A stretch of DNA of 64,000 nt from Chryseobacterium sediminis (GTDB lineage Bacteria > Bacteroidota > Bacteroidia > Flavobacteriales > Weeksellaceae). The stretch covers positions 2,163,937 to 2,227,936 of the forward strand of contig NZ_VUNZ01000001.1 in assembly GCF_008386505.1 (NCBI RefSeq). Reading direction: 5' to 3'. Every line of letters begins with the position of its first letter. The first letter of the stretch is position 1. Positions 34,010 through 42,918 of this stretch are shown in pieces. The position numbers and the translations under genes are program-made. Under the pieces are notes generated by a model. That model saw nothing but the letters and a program-made list of their open reading frames with translations. It was not told the DNA's origin and made no database searches.

Positions 34010-35110
34010 ATGAAAAAGATAATCTTAAGCAGCAGTATTCTCTTTGCAATCTCGTGTAAAGACAATATACCTCAGCAAAACAAAGAACCGGAAGTAATCT
34101 TAAAAGGCAATCTGGTAACCGTCCCGGAAAGCAGTCCTATTTTCAAAAAAATTAAAACGCAGATTGTTACCGAACAGGAACACAGTGATGGTGTAATTTC
34201 AGCAGGAACTATTCAGGCAATTCCAAATCATTATGCCGAAATTGCCAGTCCATTTTCCGGAAGAATTACCAGATCATTTATTCAGTTGGGACAACATATT
34301 TCTGCCGGAAGTCCTCTTTTTGAAATCCTTTCATCAGATTATTTTTCGGTTCAAAAGGATTATACAGATGCTCTGAATGATGTACAGTTAGCCGAAAAAA
34401 ATTACAGACGCCAGCAGGATCTTGTCAAGCACGGAGTAGGTATCCAAAAAGAACTGGACGAAGCGGAAACCGATTTTAAAAATAAAAAAACTTCACTTTC
34501 CAATGCTTCTTCTGCCTTAAAAGTATATAACAGCAAAGGTGGGGGAATTGGTAGTCCTTTAATTGTAAGAGCCCCCATCAGCGGAGAAATTATTTCCAAC
34601 AAAATTGTAAACGGCCAATATCTGAAAGGAGATGCCGATCCGGTAATGATCATTGCAGAACTATCCAAAGTATGGATTTCCGGTGATGTTAAAGAAAAAG
34701 ATATCCGGTTTGTGAATACCGGAGATCAGGTTTCTGTAAAAATAGGCGCATATCCTGACAAGAGTATTACCGGAAAAGTATATCACATCAATGAAATTGT
34801 AGATGAAGATACCCGAAGTATAAAAGTTCTTATTGAATGTGATAATCCGGACAGAAAACTAAAGCCCGGAATGTATGCTACAGTTACCTTCTCCACTACT
34901 CCTGAAAAAGCAGTGATGATTCCCGTTACCGCTTTGATGCAGCAGGACAGCTCCCAGTATGTCTGGATTAAAACAAGCAAGAACCAATTTATTAAGCGTT
35001 CAGTGACAACAGGGGAAACTGATCAGAAAACCGTAAGAATTACAGCGGGCTTAAAATCCGGAGAAACCATCATGACTGAAGGAGGAATTTATATGCTGGA
35101 TGCGAAATAG
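34010..35110 (+). CDS. HME-RND efflux adaptor lipoprotein (CusB/CzcB-like)
   Basis: 366 aa with lipoprotein signal (MKKIILSSSILFAISC, lipobox AISC). The barrel-sandwich and lipoyl-like domains lie around residues 75-105 and 180-215 (ASPFSGRITRSFIQLGQHIS, VRAPISGEIISNKIVNGQYL), flanking an alpha-hairpin of about 60 residues. The beta-barrel follows (residues 220-290). It links the inner-membrane pump encoded next to the TolC-like channel encoded after it. The gene begins 4 bp after the MgtC-like stop, so all four may be one operon. Confidence 0.92.
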   Translation: MKKIILSSSILFAISCKDNIPQQNKEPEVILKGNLVTVPESSPIFKKIKTQIVTEQEHSDGVISAGTIQAIPNHYAEIASPFSGRITRSFIQLGQHISAGSPLFEILSSDYFSVQKDYTDALNDVQLAEKNYRRQQDLVKHGVGIQKELDEAETDFKNKKTSLSNASSALKVYNSKGGGIGSPLIVRAPISGEIISNKIVNGQYLKGDADPVMIIAELSKVWISGDVKEKDIRFVNTGDQVSVKIGAYPDKSITGKVYHINEIVDEDTRSIKVLIECDNPDRKLKPGMYATVTFSTTPEKAVMIPVTALMQQDSSQYVWIKTSKNQFIKRSVTTGETDQKTVRITAGLKSGETIMTEGGIYMLDAK

Positions 35111-35130
35111 TGCGAAATGATGCAAAATCA
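35101..35130 (+). repeat. Three 10-bp tandem repeats at the adaptor-pump junction
   Basis: TGCGAAATAG, TGCGAAATGA and TGCAAAATCA follow each other. The first contains the adaptor stop codon. Confidence 0.5.
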
Positions 35131-35136
35131 ACAATT

Positions 35137-38100
35137 ATGAAGAAATTACTTACAATCTCTATACAGAAGAGATGGCTGATGCTTGCCCTCTTCCTTTTAC
35201 TGGGATTCTTCGGGTATTATTCCTGGACCAGATTATCGATAGAAGCCTATCCTGATATTGCGGATGTCACCTCTCAGGTAGTTACACAGGTTCCGGGGCT
35301 GGCTGCTGAAGAAGTAGAACAGCAGATTACAATCCCATTGGAAAGATCTCTTAACGGACTTCCGGGAATGCATGTGATGCGAAGCAAAAGCACCTTCGGA
35401 CTTTCTATTATTACCATAGTTTTCGATGACGGAATAGATGATTACTGGGCAAGACAGCGTATTCAGGAAAGGCTGACTGATGTAACACTTCCTTATGGGG
35501 CACAGCCAGGGCTGGATCCTCTTACTTCTCCTATTGGCGAAGTCTACCGTTATATTATCGAAAGTAATAACCACAGTCTGCGGGAATTGACAGATTTGCA
35601 AAACTTTGTAATCATTCCCCGTATCAAACAGGTTTCAGGAATTGCGGATGTTACCAACTTTGGAGGCATTACTACCCAGTTTCAGATTGAGCTGGATCCT
35701 CATAAACTTGAGCAGTATGCCCTTTCCTTATCAGAAGTTACGGAAACCATTTCCAAAAACAATATGAGCGCCGGAGGGAGTATGCTTCCCCGGGGAAATC
35801 TGGCTTATGTAATCCGGGGAATAGGTTTGGTTAAAGATTTAAATGACCTCGGAAAAATTGTAGTCAAAACCCAAAATGGTGTTCCTGTTTTTTTAAATGA
35901 CGTAGGAACACTGAAATACGGAAATCTGGAAAGAAAAGGAATTCTTGGCTATTCTGACAGAAAACGGAATTATTCTGAAAGCGTAGAAGGAATTGTTCTT
36001 TTGTTAAGAGGCCAAAATCCTTCACAAGTACTAGACGGAGTTCATGAAGCAATTGATGAACTGAATAACGAAACTCTTCCTCCCGGCGTAAAAATCCATC
36101 CTTTCCTGGACAGAACAGACCTTGTAAAAACAACGCTTACTACAGTTTCTCATACCCTTACCGAAGGAATTGTATTGGTTATTATCGTACTGATTGTATT
36201 TCTTGGAAGCTGGAGAGGAGCATTACTCGTAGCCATTACCATTCCGCTTTCGTTATTATTTGCTTTTATATTAATGCATTTTACCAATATTCCAGCCAAT
36301 CTTCTTTCACTGGGAGCCATTGATTTTGGAATTATTGTAGACGGAGCCATTGTCATGTTGGAAACCATTTTGAGGAAAAGAGAAGAAAACCCGGAAGAAG
36401 CACTGGAAGAAAAATCAATTACCCAAAAAGTGATTGAAGTAGCAAAGCCTATTTTCTTTTCAACGATTATTATCATCACTGCCTATCTGCCATTATTCGC
36501 TTTTGAAAGAGTAGAGAAAAAACTGTTTACTCCCATGGCTTTTACTGTAGGATATGCTTTATTGGGAGCCCTTGCCGTTGCATTGCTTCTGATCCCCGGA
36601 TTAGCTTACGTAATTTATCGAAAGCCACAGAAGATCTATCATAACAAATGGCTTGAAAAAATAAGTACAGCCTATGGAAAAAGCATTGAAAAAATAATGC
36701 AGACTCCTAAAAAAGTTATTTTACCTGTCACCATTGTTTTAATATCTGCCGGAATTCTATCCTATACCGTAGGAAAAGACTTCCTCCCTGAGCTGGATGA
36801 AGGTTCTATTTGGTTACAGGTACAGCTGCCTCCCGGAATTTCTTTAGCCAAATCAAAAGAAATGAGTGATACATTGCGTGCCCGCACCTTAAAACATCCT
36901 GAGATTACTTATATGATGATTCAGGCAGGACGTAATGATGATGGCACCGACCCGTGGACAGCCTCCCACTTTGAAGTCTCCATTGGAATAAAACCTTACA
37001 GCGAATGGCCTGCAGGAAAAACAAAAGCAGATCTCATCAAGGAACTTGCGGCAGATTATAAAAACATGCCGGGATTCACCGTAGGATTTTCACAACCTAT
37101 GATTGACGGGGTAATGGATAAAATCTCCGGAGCGCATAGCGAACTTGTTGTAAAAGTATATGGAGAAGATTTTAAGGAAACCAGACGTATTGCAGAAAAT
37201 GTATTATCAACTTTAAATACAATTCCGGGTTCAGCAGATCTTGCCATTGATCAGGAGCCACCGTTACCTCAACTGCAGATTATTGCCGACAGAGACAAAA
37301 TTGCTCAGTATGGACTGAATGTAGCAGATGTAGCCGATCTTATTGAAGTTGCATTAGGAGGAAAAGCTATTTCTCAGATTTTTATCGGTAATAAGGTATA
37401 TGATATTTCGTGCCGTTATACCGAAGACAGCCGTGATACTCCGGATAAAATCGGAAACCTGATGCTTACCTCAGCTTCGGGAGCAAAAATTCCGCTGTCT
37501 CAGGTGGCAGAAGTAAAATTAAGCACCGGTGAAAGTACCATTACCAGAGAAATGAACAAGCGCCATCTTACCGTAAAACTGAATTTAAGAGGGACTGATC
37601 TTTCTTCTTTCCTGAAAAAAGCACAGGATAAAATTGAAAAAGAGATCAGATACGATCATGAAAAATACCAGATCAAATGGGGAGGGCAGTTTGAAAATCA
37701 AAACAGGGCTTATTCCAGACTGGCATTTATAGTTCCGTTGGCATTGGCTATTATGTTTTTGTTGCTGTATGGTGCATTTGGAGATTTCAGGCAGGCTTTG
37801 GTACTGATGTCTATTGTTCCACTCGCTTTATTTGGAGGAATGCTGGCACTCAATATCAGGGGAATGTCTCTGAATGTATCTTCTGCCGTAGGATTCATTG
37901 CACTCTTCGGAGTTGCCATCCAGAACGGAGTCATTATGATTTCTCACATCAACGATTTGCGTAAGAAAGGATATGATTTGAAACAGGCCGCCATCAAAGG
38001 AGCAAGAGACCGTTTCAGACCTGTATTAATGACAGCAACCGTTGCAGTCATCGGATTATTCCCGGCTTCATTGGCTACAGGAATTGGATCAGATGTACAG

Positions 38101-38232
38101 CGGCCACTGGCAACAGTAATTGTCTACGGGTTGATGTTCTCCACTATTTTAACCCTATTCGTACTGCCGGCTATTTATTTTATGGCTGAACGCCGCAACG
38201 AAAAACAAAATTTAGAATCAGATGAAAATTAA
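35137..38232 (+). CDS. HME-RND heavy-metal efflux pump (CzcA/CusA family)
   Basis: 1031 aa from the ATG at 35137 (MKKLLTISIQKRW); a GTG at 35110 would overlap the adaptor stop. Twelve-helix RND architecture with the family start WLMLALFLLLGFFGYYSW. The substrate motif in helix 4 is DFGIIVDGAIVMLE: Asp396, Asp402 and Glu409 repeat the spacing D-x5-D-x6-E of CzcA (Asp402, Asp408, Glu415), associated with divalent cations (Co, Zn, Cd, Ni), rather than the AIGAMVDAAIVMIE of the Cu/Ag pump CusA. A proton-driven tripartite exporter is formed with the adjacent adaptor and TolC-like genes. It overlaps the channel gene by 11 bp. Confidence 0.95.
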   Translation: MKKLLTISIQKRWLMLALFLLLGFFGYYSWTRLSIEAYPDIADVTSQVVTQVPGLAAEEVEQQITIPLERSLNGLPGMHVMRSKSTFGLSIITIVFDDGIDDYWARQRIQERLTDVTLPYGAQPGLDPLTSPIGEVYRYIIESNNHSLRELTDLQNFVIIPRIKQVSGIADVTNFGGITTQFQIELDPHKLEQYALSLSEVTETISKNNMSAGGSMLPRGNLAYVIRGIGLVKDLNDLGKIVVKTQNGVPVFLNDVGTLKYGNLERKGILGYSDRKRNYSESVEGIVLLLRGQNPSQVLDGVHEAIDELNNETLPPGVKIHPFLDRTDLVKTTLTTVSHTLTEGIVLVIIVLIVFLGSWRGALLVAITIPLSLLFAFILMHFTNIPANLLSLGAIDFGIIVDGAIVMLETILRKREENPEEALEEKSITQKVIEVAKPIFFSTIIIITAYLPLFAFERVEKKLFTPMAFTVGYALLGALAVALLLIPGLAYVIYRKPQKIYHNKWLEKISTAYGKSIEKIMQTPKKVILPVTIVLISAGILSYTVGKDFLPELDEGSIWLQVQLPPGISLAKSKEMSDTLRARTLKHPEITYMMIQAGRNDDGTDPWTASHFEVSIGIKPYSEWPAGKTKADLIKELAADYKNMPGFTVGFSQPMIDGVMDKISGAHSELVVKVYGEDFKETRRIAENVLSTLNTIPGSADLAIDQEPPLPQLQIIADRDKIAQYGLNVADVADLIEVALGGKAISQIFIGNKVYDISCRYTEDSRDTPDKIGNLMLTSASGAKIPLSQVAEVKLSTGESTITREMNKRHLTVKLNLRGTDLSSFLKKAQDKIEKEIRYDHEKYQIKWGGQFENQNRAYSRLAFIVPLALAIMFLLLYGAFGDFRQALVLMSIVPLALFGGMLALNIRGMSLNVSSAVGFIALFGVAIQNGVIMISHINDLRKKGYDLKQAAIKGARDRFRPVLMTATVAVIGLFPASLATGIGSDVQRPLATVIVYGLMFSTILTLFVLPAIYFMAERRNEKQNLESDEN

Positions 38233-39487
38233 AGTTCATGTTATCATATTATGCGTAATGGTATTTAGCATTACAGGTATCAAGGCGCAGGAAAAAGAGC
38301 TTTTACAGTTTGAAGAGTACCTGAGTCTTGTTGGAAACAAAAATCTTGGTTATGCTTCCCAGAAATACAATGTAAGCATGGCTGAAGCTGCTATTCAGAC
38401 TGCCAATATGTTTCCCGATCCTCAGCTGGAAATGGAAACTACCAATAACGGAGTGAATCAGAATATGGGATATGTGTATGGTACATCGCTCGGCTGGACC
38501 CTTGAATTGGGAGGCAAAAGAAAAGCTAGAGTAAATTTGGCCAAAAACCAAGCTGAACTGAGCAAAATACAATTGCAGGATTTTTTCAGAAACCTTCGGG
38601 CAGATGCAAGTTTAGGGTATATTGATGCTTTAAAATCCAAAGCTTTGCTTGAAGTACAGCAGGATTCTTACAAAAACATGCAGCAACTGGCAAAATCCGA
38701 CAGTATCCGCTACAAACTAGGAACGATATCACTGGTCACATCCAAACAAAGTAAGCTGGAAGCTGCATCTTTACTGAATGAGGTTTATCAGGCTGAAAGT
38801 GCAGAGCAGCAGGCGATCACCGGTTTATCTGTATTTCTTGGAGACAGTAAAATTACAGACAGAAATGTTGCCGGAGATTTTAATGCCTTTAACAGGGACT
38901 TTAGTATTGATGATCTGATTCTTCAGGCATTGAATGAAAGAGCAGATTTATTGGTAGCCAGACAAAATACCGAGGTTGCCAAAAGTCAGATTACTCTGGA
39001 GAAAGCTAATCGTGTTATAGATTTAGGGATCAGTGCCGGAGCAGAACGGCATACTGAAGCAACCAATGAAATTGCTCCTTCTCCCACCGTAAATGCTGTA
39101 AAAATGGGAATTAGTATTCCCTTGAAATTTTCAAACAGAAGAAATGCAGGATTGAAAATAGCAGAAATGGCACATTCACAGGCAGAAGTTGAATACAAAT
39201 ATATTGAGCAAGGGATAAAAGCTGAAGTAATGCAGGCTTATCAACAATATACTGCAACTCAGAGACAGCTCAAACAATTTCATAATGGGATGCTTTCTGA
39301 GGCACAAAGTATTCTGGAAGGAATTACCTACAGCTATAAAAGAGGAGAAAGCTCTATCCTTGAAGTTCTGAATGCCCAGAGAACGTATAACAATGTAAGA
39401 AAAGAGTATTACCAGGCTCTCGCAGATAATGCAGCTGCTTTGATTGAGCTTGAACGAAAAGCGGGAATTTGGGACATTCATTTTTAA
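38222..39487 (+). CDS. TolC-family outer-membrane efflux channel
   Basis: 421 aa. Signal peptide MKIKVHVIILCVMVFSITGIKA. Two TolC-like repeats rich in long helices (residues about 50-215 and 225-420), with the usual NTEVAKSQITLEKANR and SYKRGESSILEVLNAQRTYN blocks. It is the exit duct of the pump encoded just upstream, overlapping it by 11 bp. A 7-bp repeat array follows the stop codon. Confidence 0.94.
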   Translation: MKIKVHVIILCVMVFSITGIKAQEKELLQFEEYLSLVGNKNLGYASQKYNVSMAEAAIQTANMFPDPQLEMETTNNGVNQNMGYVYGTSLGWTLELGGKRKARVNLAKNQAELSKIQLQDFFRNLRADASLGYIDALKSKALLEVQQDSYKNMQQLAKSDSIRYKLGTISLVTSKQSKLEAASLLNEVYQAESAEQQAITGLSVFLGDSKITDRNVAGDFNAFNRDFSIDDLILQALNERADLLVARQNTEVAKSQITLEKANRVIDLGISAGAERHTEATNEIAPSPTVNAVKMGISIPLKFSNRRNAGLKIAEMAHSQAEVEYKYIEQGIKAEVMQAYQQYTATQRQLKQFHNGMLSEAQSILEGITYSYKRGESSILEVLNAQRTYNNVRKEYYQALADNAAALIELERKAGIWDIHF

Positions 39488-39490
39488 GCA

Positions 39491-39518
39491 GGAAGAAGGA
39501 AGCTGGAGGAGGGAAGTT
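39491..39518. repeat. Imperfect 7-bp tandem repeat (GGAAGCT type)
   Basis: GGAAGAA, GGAAGCT, GGAGGAG and GGAAGTT follow with a 7-nt period, 4 bp after the tolC-like stop. The same family as at 13618. Confidence 0.6.
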
Positions 39519-39640
39519 TCTGAAGGACGATGAATAAATACACACCATTCAATTAACTTTTTAGTGCAAAAAAAATATACCATCAAACGATAATCAGTGA
39601 TTCTAAAAACACAAATATTACTTCCAGCTTCCAGTATAAA

Positions 39641-39680
39641 AAAAGCCCTGAAATCAAATAGATTTCAGGGCTTTTTTTTT
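39641..39680. terminator. Bidirectional terminator between efflux operon and DUF1801 gene
   Basis: A 15-bp perfect stem (AAAAGCCCTGAAATC) with a 5-nt loop AAATA and a nine-T tail, between convergent genes. Confidence 0.95.
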
Positions 39681-40134
39681 ATCTTTTATACTGAGATTCA
39701 TAAATTCCGATCCAGTCTTCGGGAGTCATTTTCTGACTCAGTTCGGCAATCAGTTCAAAAGGAATATCATCCACTTTTTTGAAACGGATACAGGATTTCC
39801 CCATGTCCAGTTTCTTTTTGGAATGTTTTGGATATTCTCCTACGAACCAATCCAGAAGCTCCGGTTTTGAATACAGTCCCATATGATAGAGTGCTATAAA
39901 ATTCTTCTGGGAAGCCAGATTAACAAACGGCAGAGGTGTTCCGGGCGCACAGTGATATCCGGCAGGAAATGTTGTCAGAGGAACTACCCAACCTATCATC
40001 CCATAATTCGTAGCTTCTTCAAACCCTTTCGGAAGGTTGTCATTCACCGTATCAAAAAGTTTTTTAAAAGCTTCCTGTCTGTCTTCAGGAATCTTTGAGA
40101 TATAATCTTCTATGGAAACTGACTGAATCTGCAT
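39679..40134 (-). CDS. DUF1801-family protein
   Basis: 151 aa, cytosolic. The conserved features of the DUF1801/YdhG-like fold are visible: the helix EDYISKIPEDRQEAFKKLFD, the aromatic strand NYGMIGWVVP, ASQKNFIALYHMGLY, and a late GKSCIRFKKVDDIP block. The fold is that of small DUF1801 proteins implicated in binding iron-sulphur or frataxin-like partners in some cases, but no activity is established. It converges with the efflux operon and shares its terminator. Confidence 0.85.
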   Translation of the reverse strand: MQIQSVSIEDYISKIPEDRQEAFKKLFDTVNDNLPKGFEEATNYGMIGWVVPLTTFPAGYHCAPGTPLPFVNLASQKNFIALYHMGLYSKPELLDWFVGEYPKHSKKKLDMGKSCIRFKKVDDIPFELIAELSQKMTPEDWIGIYESQYKR

Positions 40135-40158
40135 ATTTTAATTTTTTCTAAAATACGA

Positions 40159-41580
40159 TTATTTTATAAAATTGTACACATTGAACATCTGAACATCTTT
40201 GCTGCTCTTCTGAAGGAACATCATTTTGTTCACATTCGGAACATACTGGATCATATTTCCGTCTGCAAAGCCATAGTTTTGAAAGAAATTTCTTCCTTTA
40301 TAATCAAGACTTACCTCCTGAGGTTTCAGATTAGCAAAATCAAAAACTTTCATAGAAAATCCTGTGTTCCCGAATGCTCCTTTAGGATAGAATGCAGAAA
40401 TATAAAGCTTATCTCCGGCTTCAACAACATGAATTCTCTTCCCTGTGGAAGTTCCGGCAGCCACAAATTGCTTTACTTCTCCTTCTTTATTGAATTTCAT
40501 CAGCATTCCGGCATCCAATGAATATACAGGATCAGGAAAACGATTCATTGTTGTAGGCATCGGACGTGTAACCGTTTCCTGCTGAACGGCCATTAAAACC
40601 TCATCTCCTTTTACAATTGTTTTGATTACCTTCACATCATTCATGTCTTTGCTTCCGGCTAAATTGGTATTGCTGATGACCGCTTTTCCAGATTTCATGT
40701 CATAATACATTACCGTTCCGAAAGTGCTTGCTCCAATAGTAACCGCAGCATTTTTTCTACCAAAAGTTACCAGATAATCATTGTCGTTTTTACTGAATGC
40801 GTATAATTTTTCTGGAATATATTTATCATCGAACGGAAGATCTTTATCCTCAGTGTTGGAAACCAATTCCAGCTTATAGGATTCCTTCCATCCTGCAGCT
40901 TTACGAAGGACAACTATTTTTGCTGAGTTTGTCAATGTCAAAGACTTTTCAACATAATCATTACTCAATGTAATTTCTTTGTTCCAAACCGGAGAAAGTG
41001 TTCTAAGGTCCATTACCAGAACATCATTCACATTATCCGTTTTTTTATTGGCAAATCTGTCATTGAAAATAGCTGCATATTTCCCGTTTTCTGAAAAAAG
41101 CACGTAAGTAGTTCCTGATCTGTTGGTAGATTCAATACTGTATTTTGCAATACTTTTTGTTGTAAAAGCACCGTCCTTTCTACTGAAAACATGTTGAAAA
41201 ACCTCCTTTCTGTTTTCTTTTCCGAAATACTCTTCCGTAAATGCTATAAATTTATCATCATCAATCTGCTGTGATCCCAGATAATTGTGAAGAACACCAT
41301 TTGTTTTGTTAGCATAATCTTTAACATAAGTATCCACAAGACTTCCGTTCTGATCCAGTTTTCTCATTAGTAGTTTCTTGTGAGGAAAAGTATTTCTCAT
41401 CAAGCCGTCAATATTGATTGCACTGAACATATAAGAATTGTAGTCATCTGCCAATACCAGTTTATCATCCGTTTCAAGATTGGCATCCACCGTGAATTTT
41501 GTTCCTTCAGTCACTTTCGTCTGTGCATAAGAGTACACAGAAGCTGTAATTAATGCCGAAGCAATAATCTGTTTAATCAT
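40159..41580 (-). CDS. Secreted protein of unknown function, 473 aa
   Basis: Signal peptide MIKQIIASALITASVYSYAQ. The mature part consists of repeated beta-strand pairs (e.g. KYAAIFNDR, VLVMDLRTLSPVW, GTVMYYDM, DKLYISAFYPKG), which suggests a beta-propeller-like fold, but I recognise no named family. No T9SS sorting tail is present. It is 10 bp downstream of the next gene on the same strand, so the two form an operon. Both are exported. Function unknown. Confidence 0.75.
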   Translation of the reverse strand: MIKQIIASALITASVYSYAQTKVTEGTKFTVDANLETDDKLVLADDYNSYMFSAINIDGLMRNTFPHKKLLMRKLDQNGSLVDTYVKDYANKTNGVLHNYLGSQQIDDDKFIAFTEEYFGKENRKEVFQHVFSRKDGAFTTKSIAKYSIESTNRSGTTYVLFSENGKYAAIFNDRFANKKTDNVNDVLVMDLRTLSPVWNKEITLSNDYVEKSLTLTNSAKIVVLRKAAGWKESYKLELVSNTEDKDLPFDDKYIPEKLYAFSKNDNDYLVTFGRKNAAVTIGASTFGTVMYYDMKSGKAVISNTNLAGSKDMNDVKVIKTIVKGDEVLMAVQQETVTRPMPTTMNRFPDPVYSLDAGMLMKFNKEGEVKQFVAAGTSTGKRIHVVEAGDKLYISAFYPKGAFGNTGFSMKVFDFANLKPQEVSLDYKGRNFFQNYGFADGNMIQYVPNVNKMMFLQKSSKDVQMFNVYNFIK

Positions 41581-41590
41581 ATAGTTTTCT

Positions 41591-42775
41591 TTAGTTATTA
41601 TAAATTTTTTCTTCTAATCTTTTCAGTTCAAGATTGGCATCGTAGGATAGTTTAATATCTACTAAATGTTCCTGTAGCTCATTTAAATATTTCTCTGCTT
41701 CCTGGTAATTCCCTAAAGCGATATTCAATCTGATCAGGTTAAAATAAAGATACTCCCCGATCTTCTGATTGTAAACAGCTTTCTTATCGCTGTAATTTAC
41801 TTTTGTCAAAGCCGTTTTCCAGAGATCAATTCCTTTCTGCATATTTTCCATCGCTATTTTGTTCGGAGCATAATCTGACTTTGCCTGAAGTTTTTTCAGA
41901 TTGGTTGTAACATAGATATATGCTTTTTCCAACTCATCATATTCCCCTTTGTTCTTTACAGTCGCCAGAGTTACTGTAGAGTTGATGGTTTGATACCCGA
42001 AATTCTCATTGATAATATTCCTTGTACGGTCCATCGTTCTCTGGAGATATCTTTTTTCCTGCGCATTCAAATTAATTTCATTGGTTGGAACGCTTGCTAT
42101 TTCCGCGAAATCTGAAAAATAAGTCTTATCCAGTTTTACAGTTCCTCCTTGTTTCGCAATAATCCTTGTAGGTTGATTGGCAAAAGTTTTCCCCTGATTA
42201 TCCTGAAAATTTGTCCGTTCCATTTCAATCACAATATCCAGATAATTTCCGCCTTTGGAAAATCCTGTCACATCCATTTGGGAAGCCAGAATCTTATTAT
42301 CCACAATTAAGGCATCTCTCAGATCAGGCTGCTGATACACCGGAACCGGAGGGATGTTAAGGATAGGTCTTGAAGGTAATCTCAACGTAGGAGCGCCATT
42401 GGTTGCTGCAATTTTTTCAACTGCAGATAGTTTGCTGTATTCTGCAGATTCAAGTTTGTACTTTTCCTGAAGTTTTTTCACTTCAGCATCATAATCCTTC
42501 AATCTTTCCCCGTGTTCGTACTTGGCATTTTCAACATTTGCCTGATAATTATCCACCTTTTTCTGATGGTCTTCTTTTGAAAGTCTTATAACATCATCTT
42601 TTGTAATATTATAAGGAGATTTTACCGTAATTGTATAGTTTCTGCTGGACAGGTCTGTAGGGAAAACCGGTTCTTTCAAAAGCTGAAAACTGATTGTTTC
42701 TTTATCAATTCGTTGAGCCTGTGAAAACTCGGAATAAAATAATGGTATTAAAAAAAGTAGTTTAAATTTATTCAT
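41591..42775 (-). CDS. Secreted protein of unknown function, 394 aa, with coiled coil
   Basis: Signal peptide MNKFKLLFLIPLFYSEFSQA. Residues about 65-110 look like a coiled coil (KEDHQKKVDNYQANVEN, EVKKLQEKYKLES). The C-terminal 160 residues are helical, of TPR-like character (NKIAMENMQKGIDLWKTAL, LIRLNIALGNYQEAEKYLN). It is the first gene of a two-gene operon with the 473-aa secreted protein, 10 bp apart. I do not recognise a family. Confidence 0.75.
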   Translation of the reverse strand: MNKFKLLFLIPLFYSEFSQAQRIDKETISFQLLKEPVFPTDLSSRNYTITVKSPYNITKDDVIRLSKEDHQKKVDNYQANVENAKYEHGERLKDYDAEVKKLQEKYKLESAEYSKLSAVEKIAATNGAPTLRLPSRPILNIPPVPVYQQPDLRDALIVDNKILASQMDVTGFSKGGNYLDIVIEMERTNFQDNQGKTFANQPTRIIAKQGGTVKLDKTYFSDFAEIASVPTNEINLNAQEKRYLQRTMDRTRNIINENFGYQTINSTVTLATVKNKGEYDELEKAYIYVTTNLKKLQAKSDYAPNKIAMENMQKGIDLWKTALTKVNYSDKKAVYNQKIGEYLYFNLIRLNIALGNYQEAEKYLNELQEHLVDIKLSYDANLELKRLEEKIYNN

Positions 42776-42861
42776 GGATGTTATAGTTTTCGGTGCAAAT
42801 GTATAATAATTTCATCAACATTTTTTAAGAATAATCTGTCCAGTTATTATGTCACGGATCA

Positions 42862-42893
42862 TAAAAAAGGCAGCCACACGAATGCAGCTGCCT
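42862..42893 (-). terminator. Terminator of the T9SS adhesin gene
   Basis: AGGCAGC (42868-42874) pairs with GCTGCCT (42887-42893), and the A-run at 42862-42867 is the T-tail on the minus strand, 26 bp after the stop. Confidence 0.8.
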
Positions 42894-42918
42894 ACAGAAA
42901 TTATTAACTCAAAAAATT

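Noticed and set aside
35110..35136. GTG start of the RND pump at 35110
   Set aside because: It overlaps the adaptor stop and adds a non-conserved leader; the ATG at 35137 gives the usual pump N-terminus.
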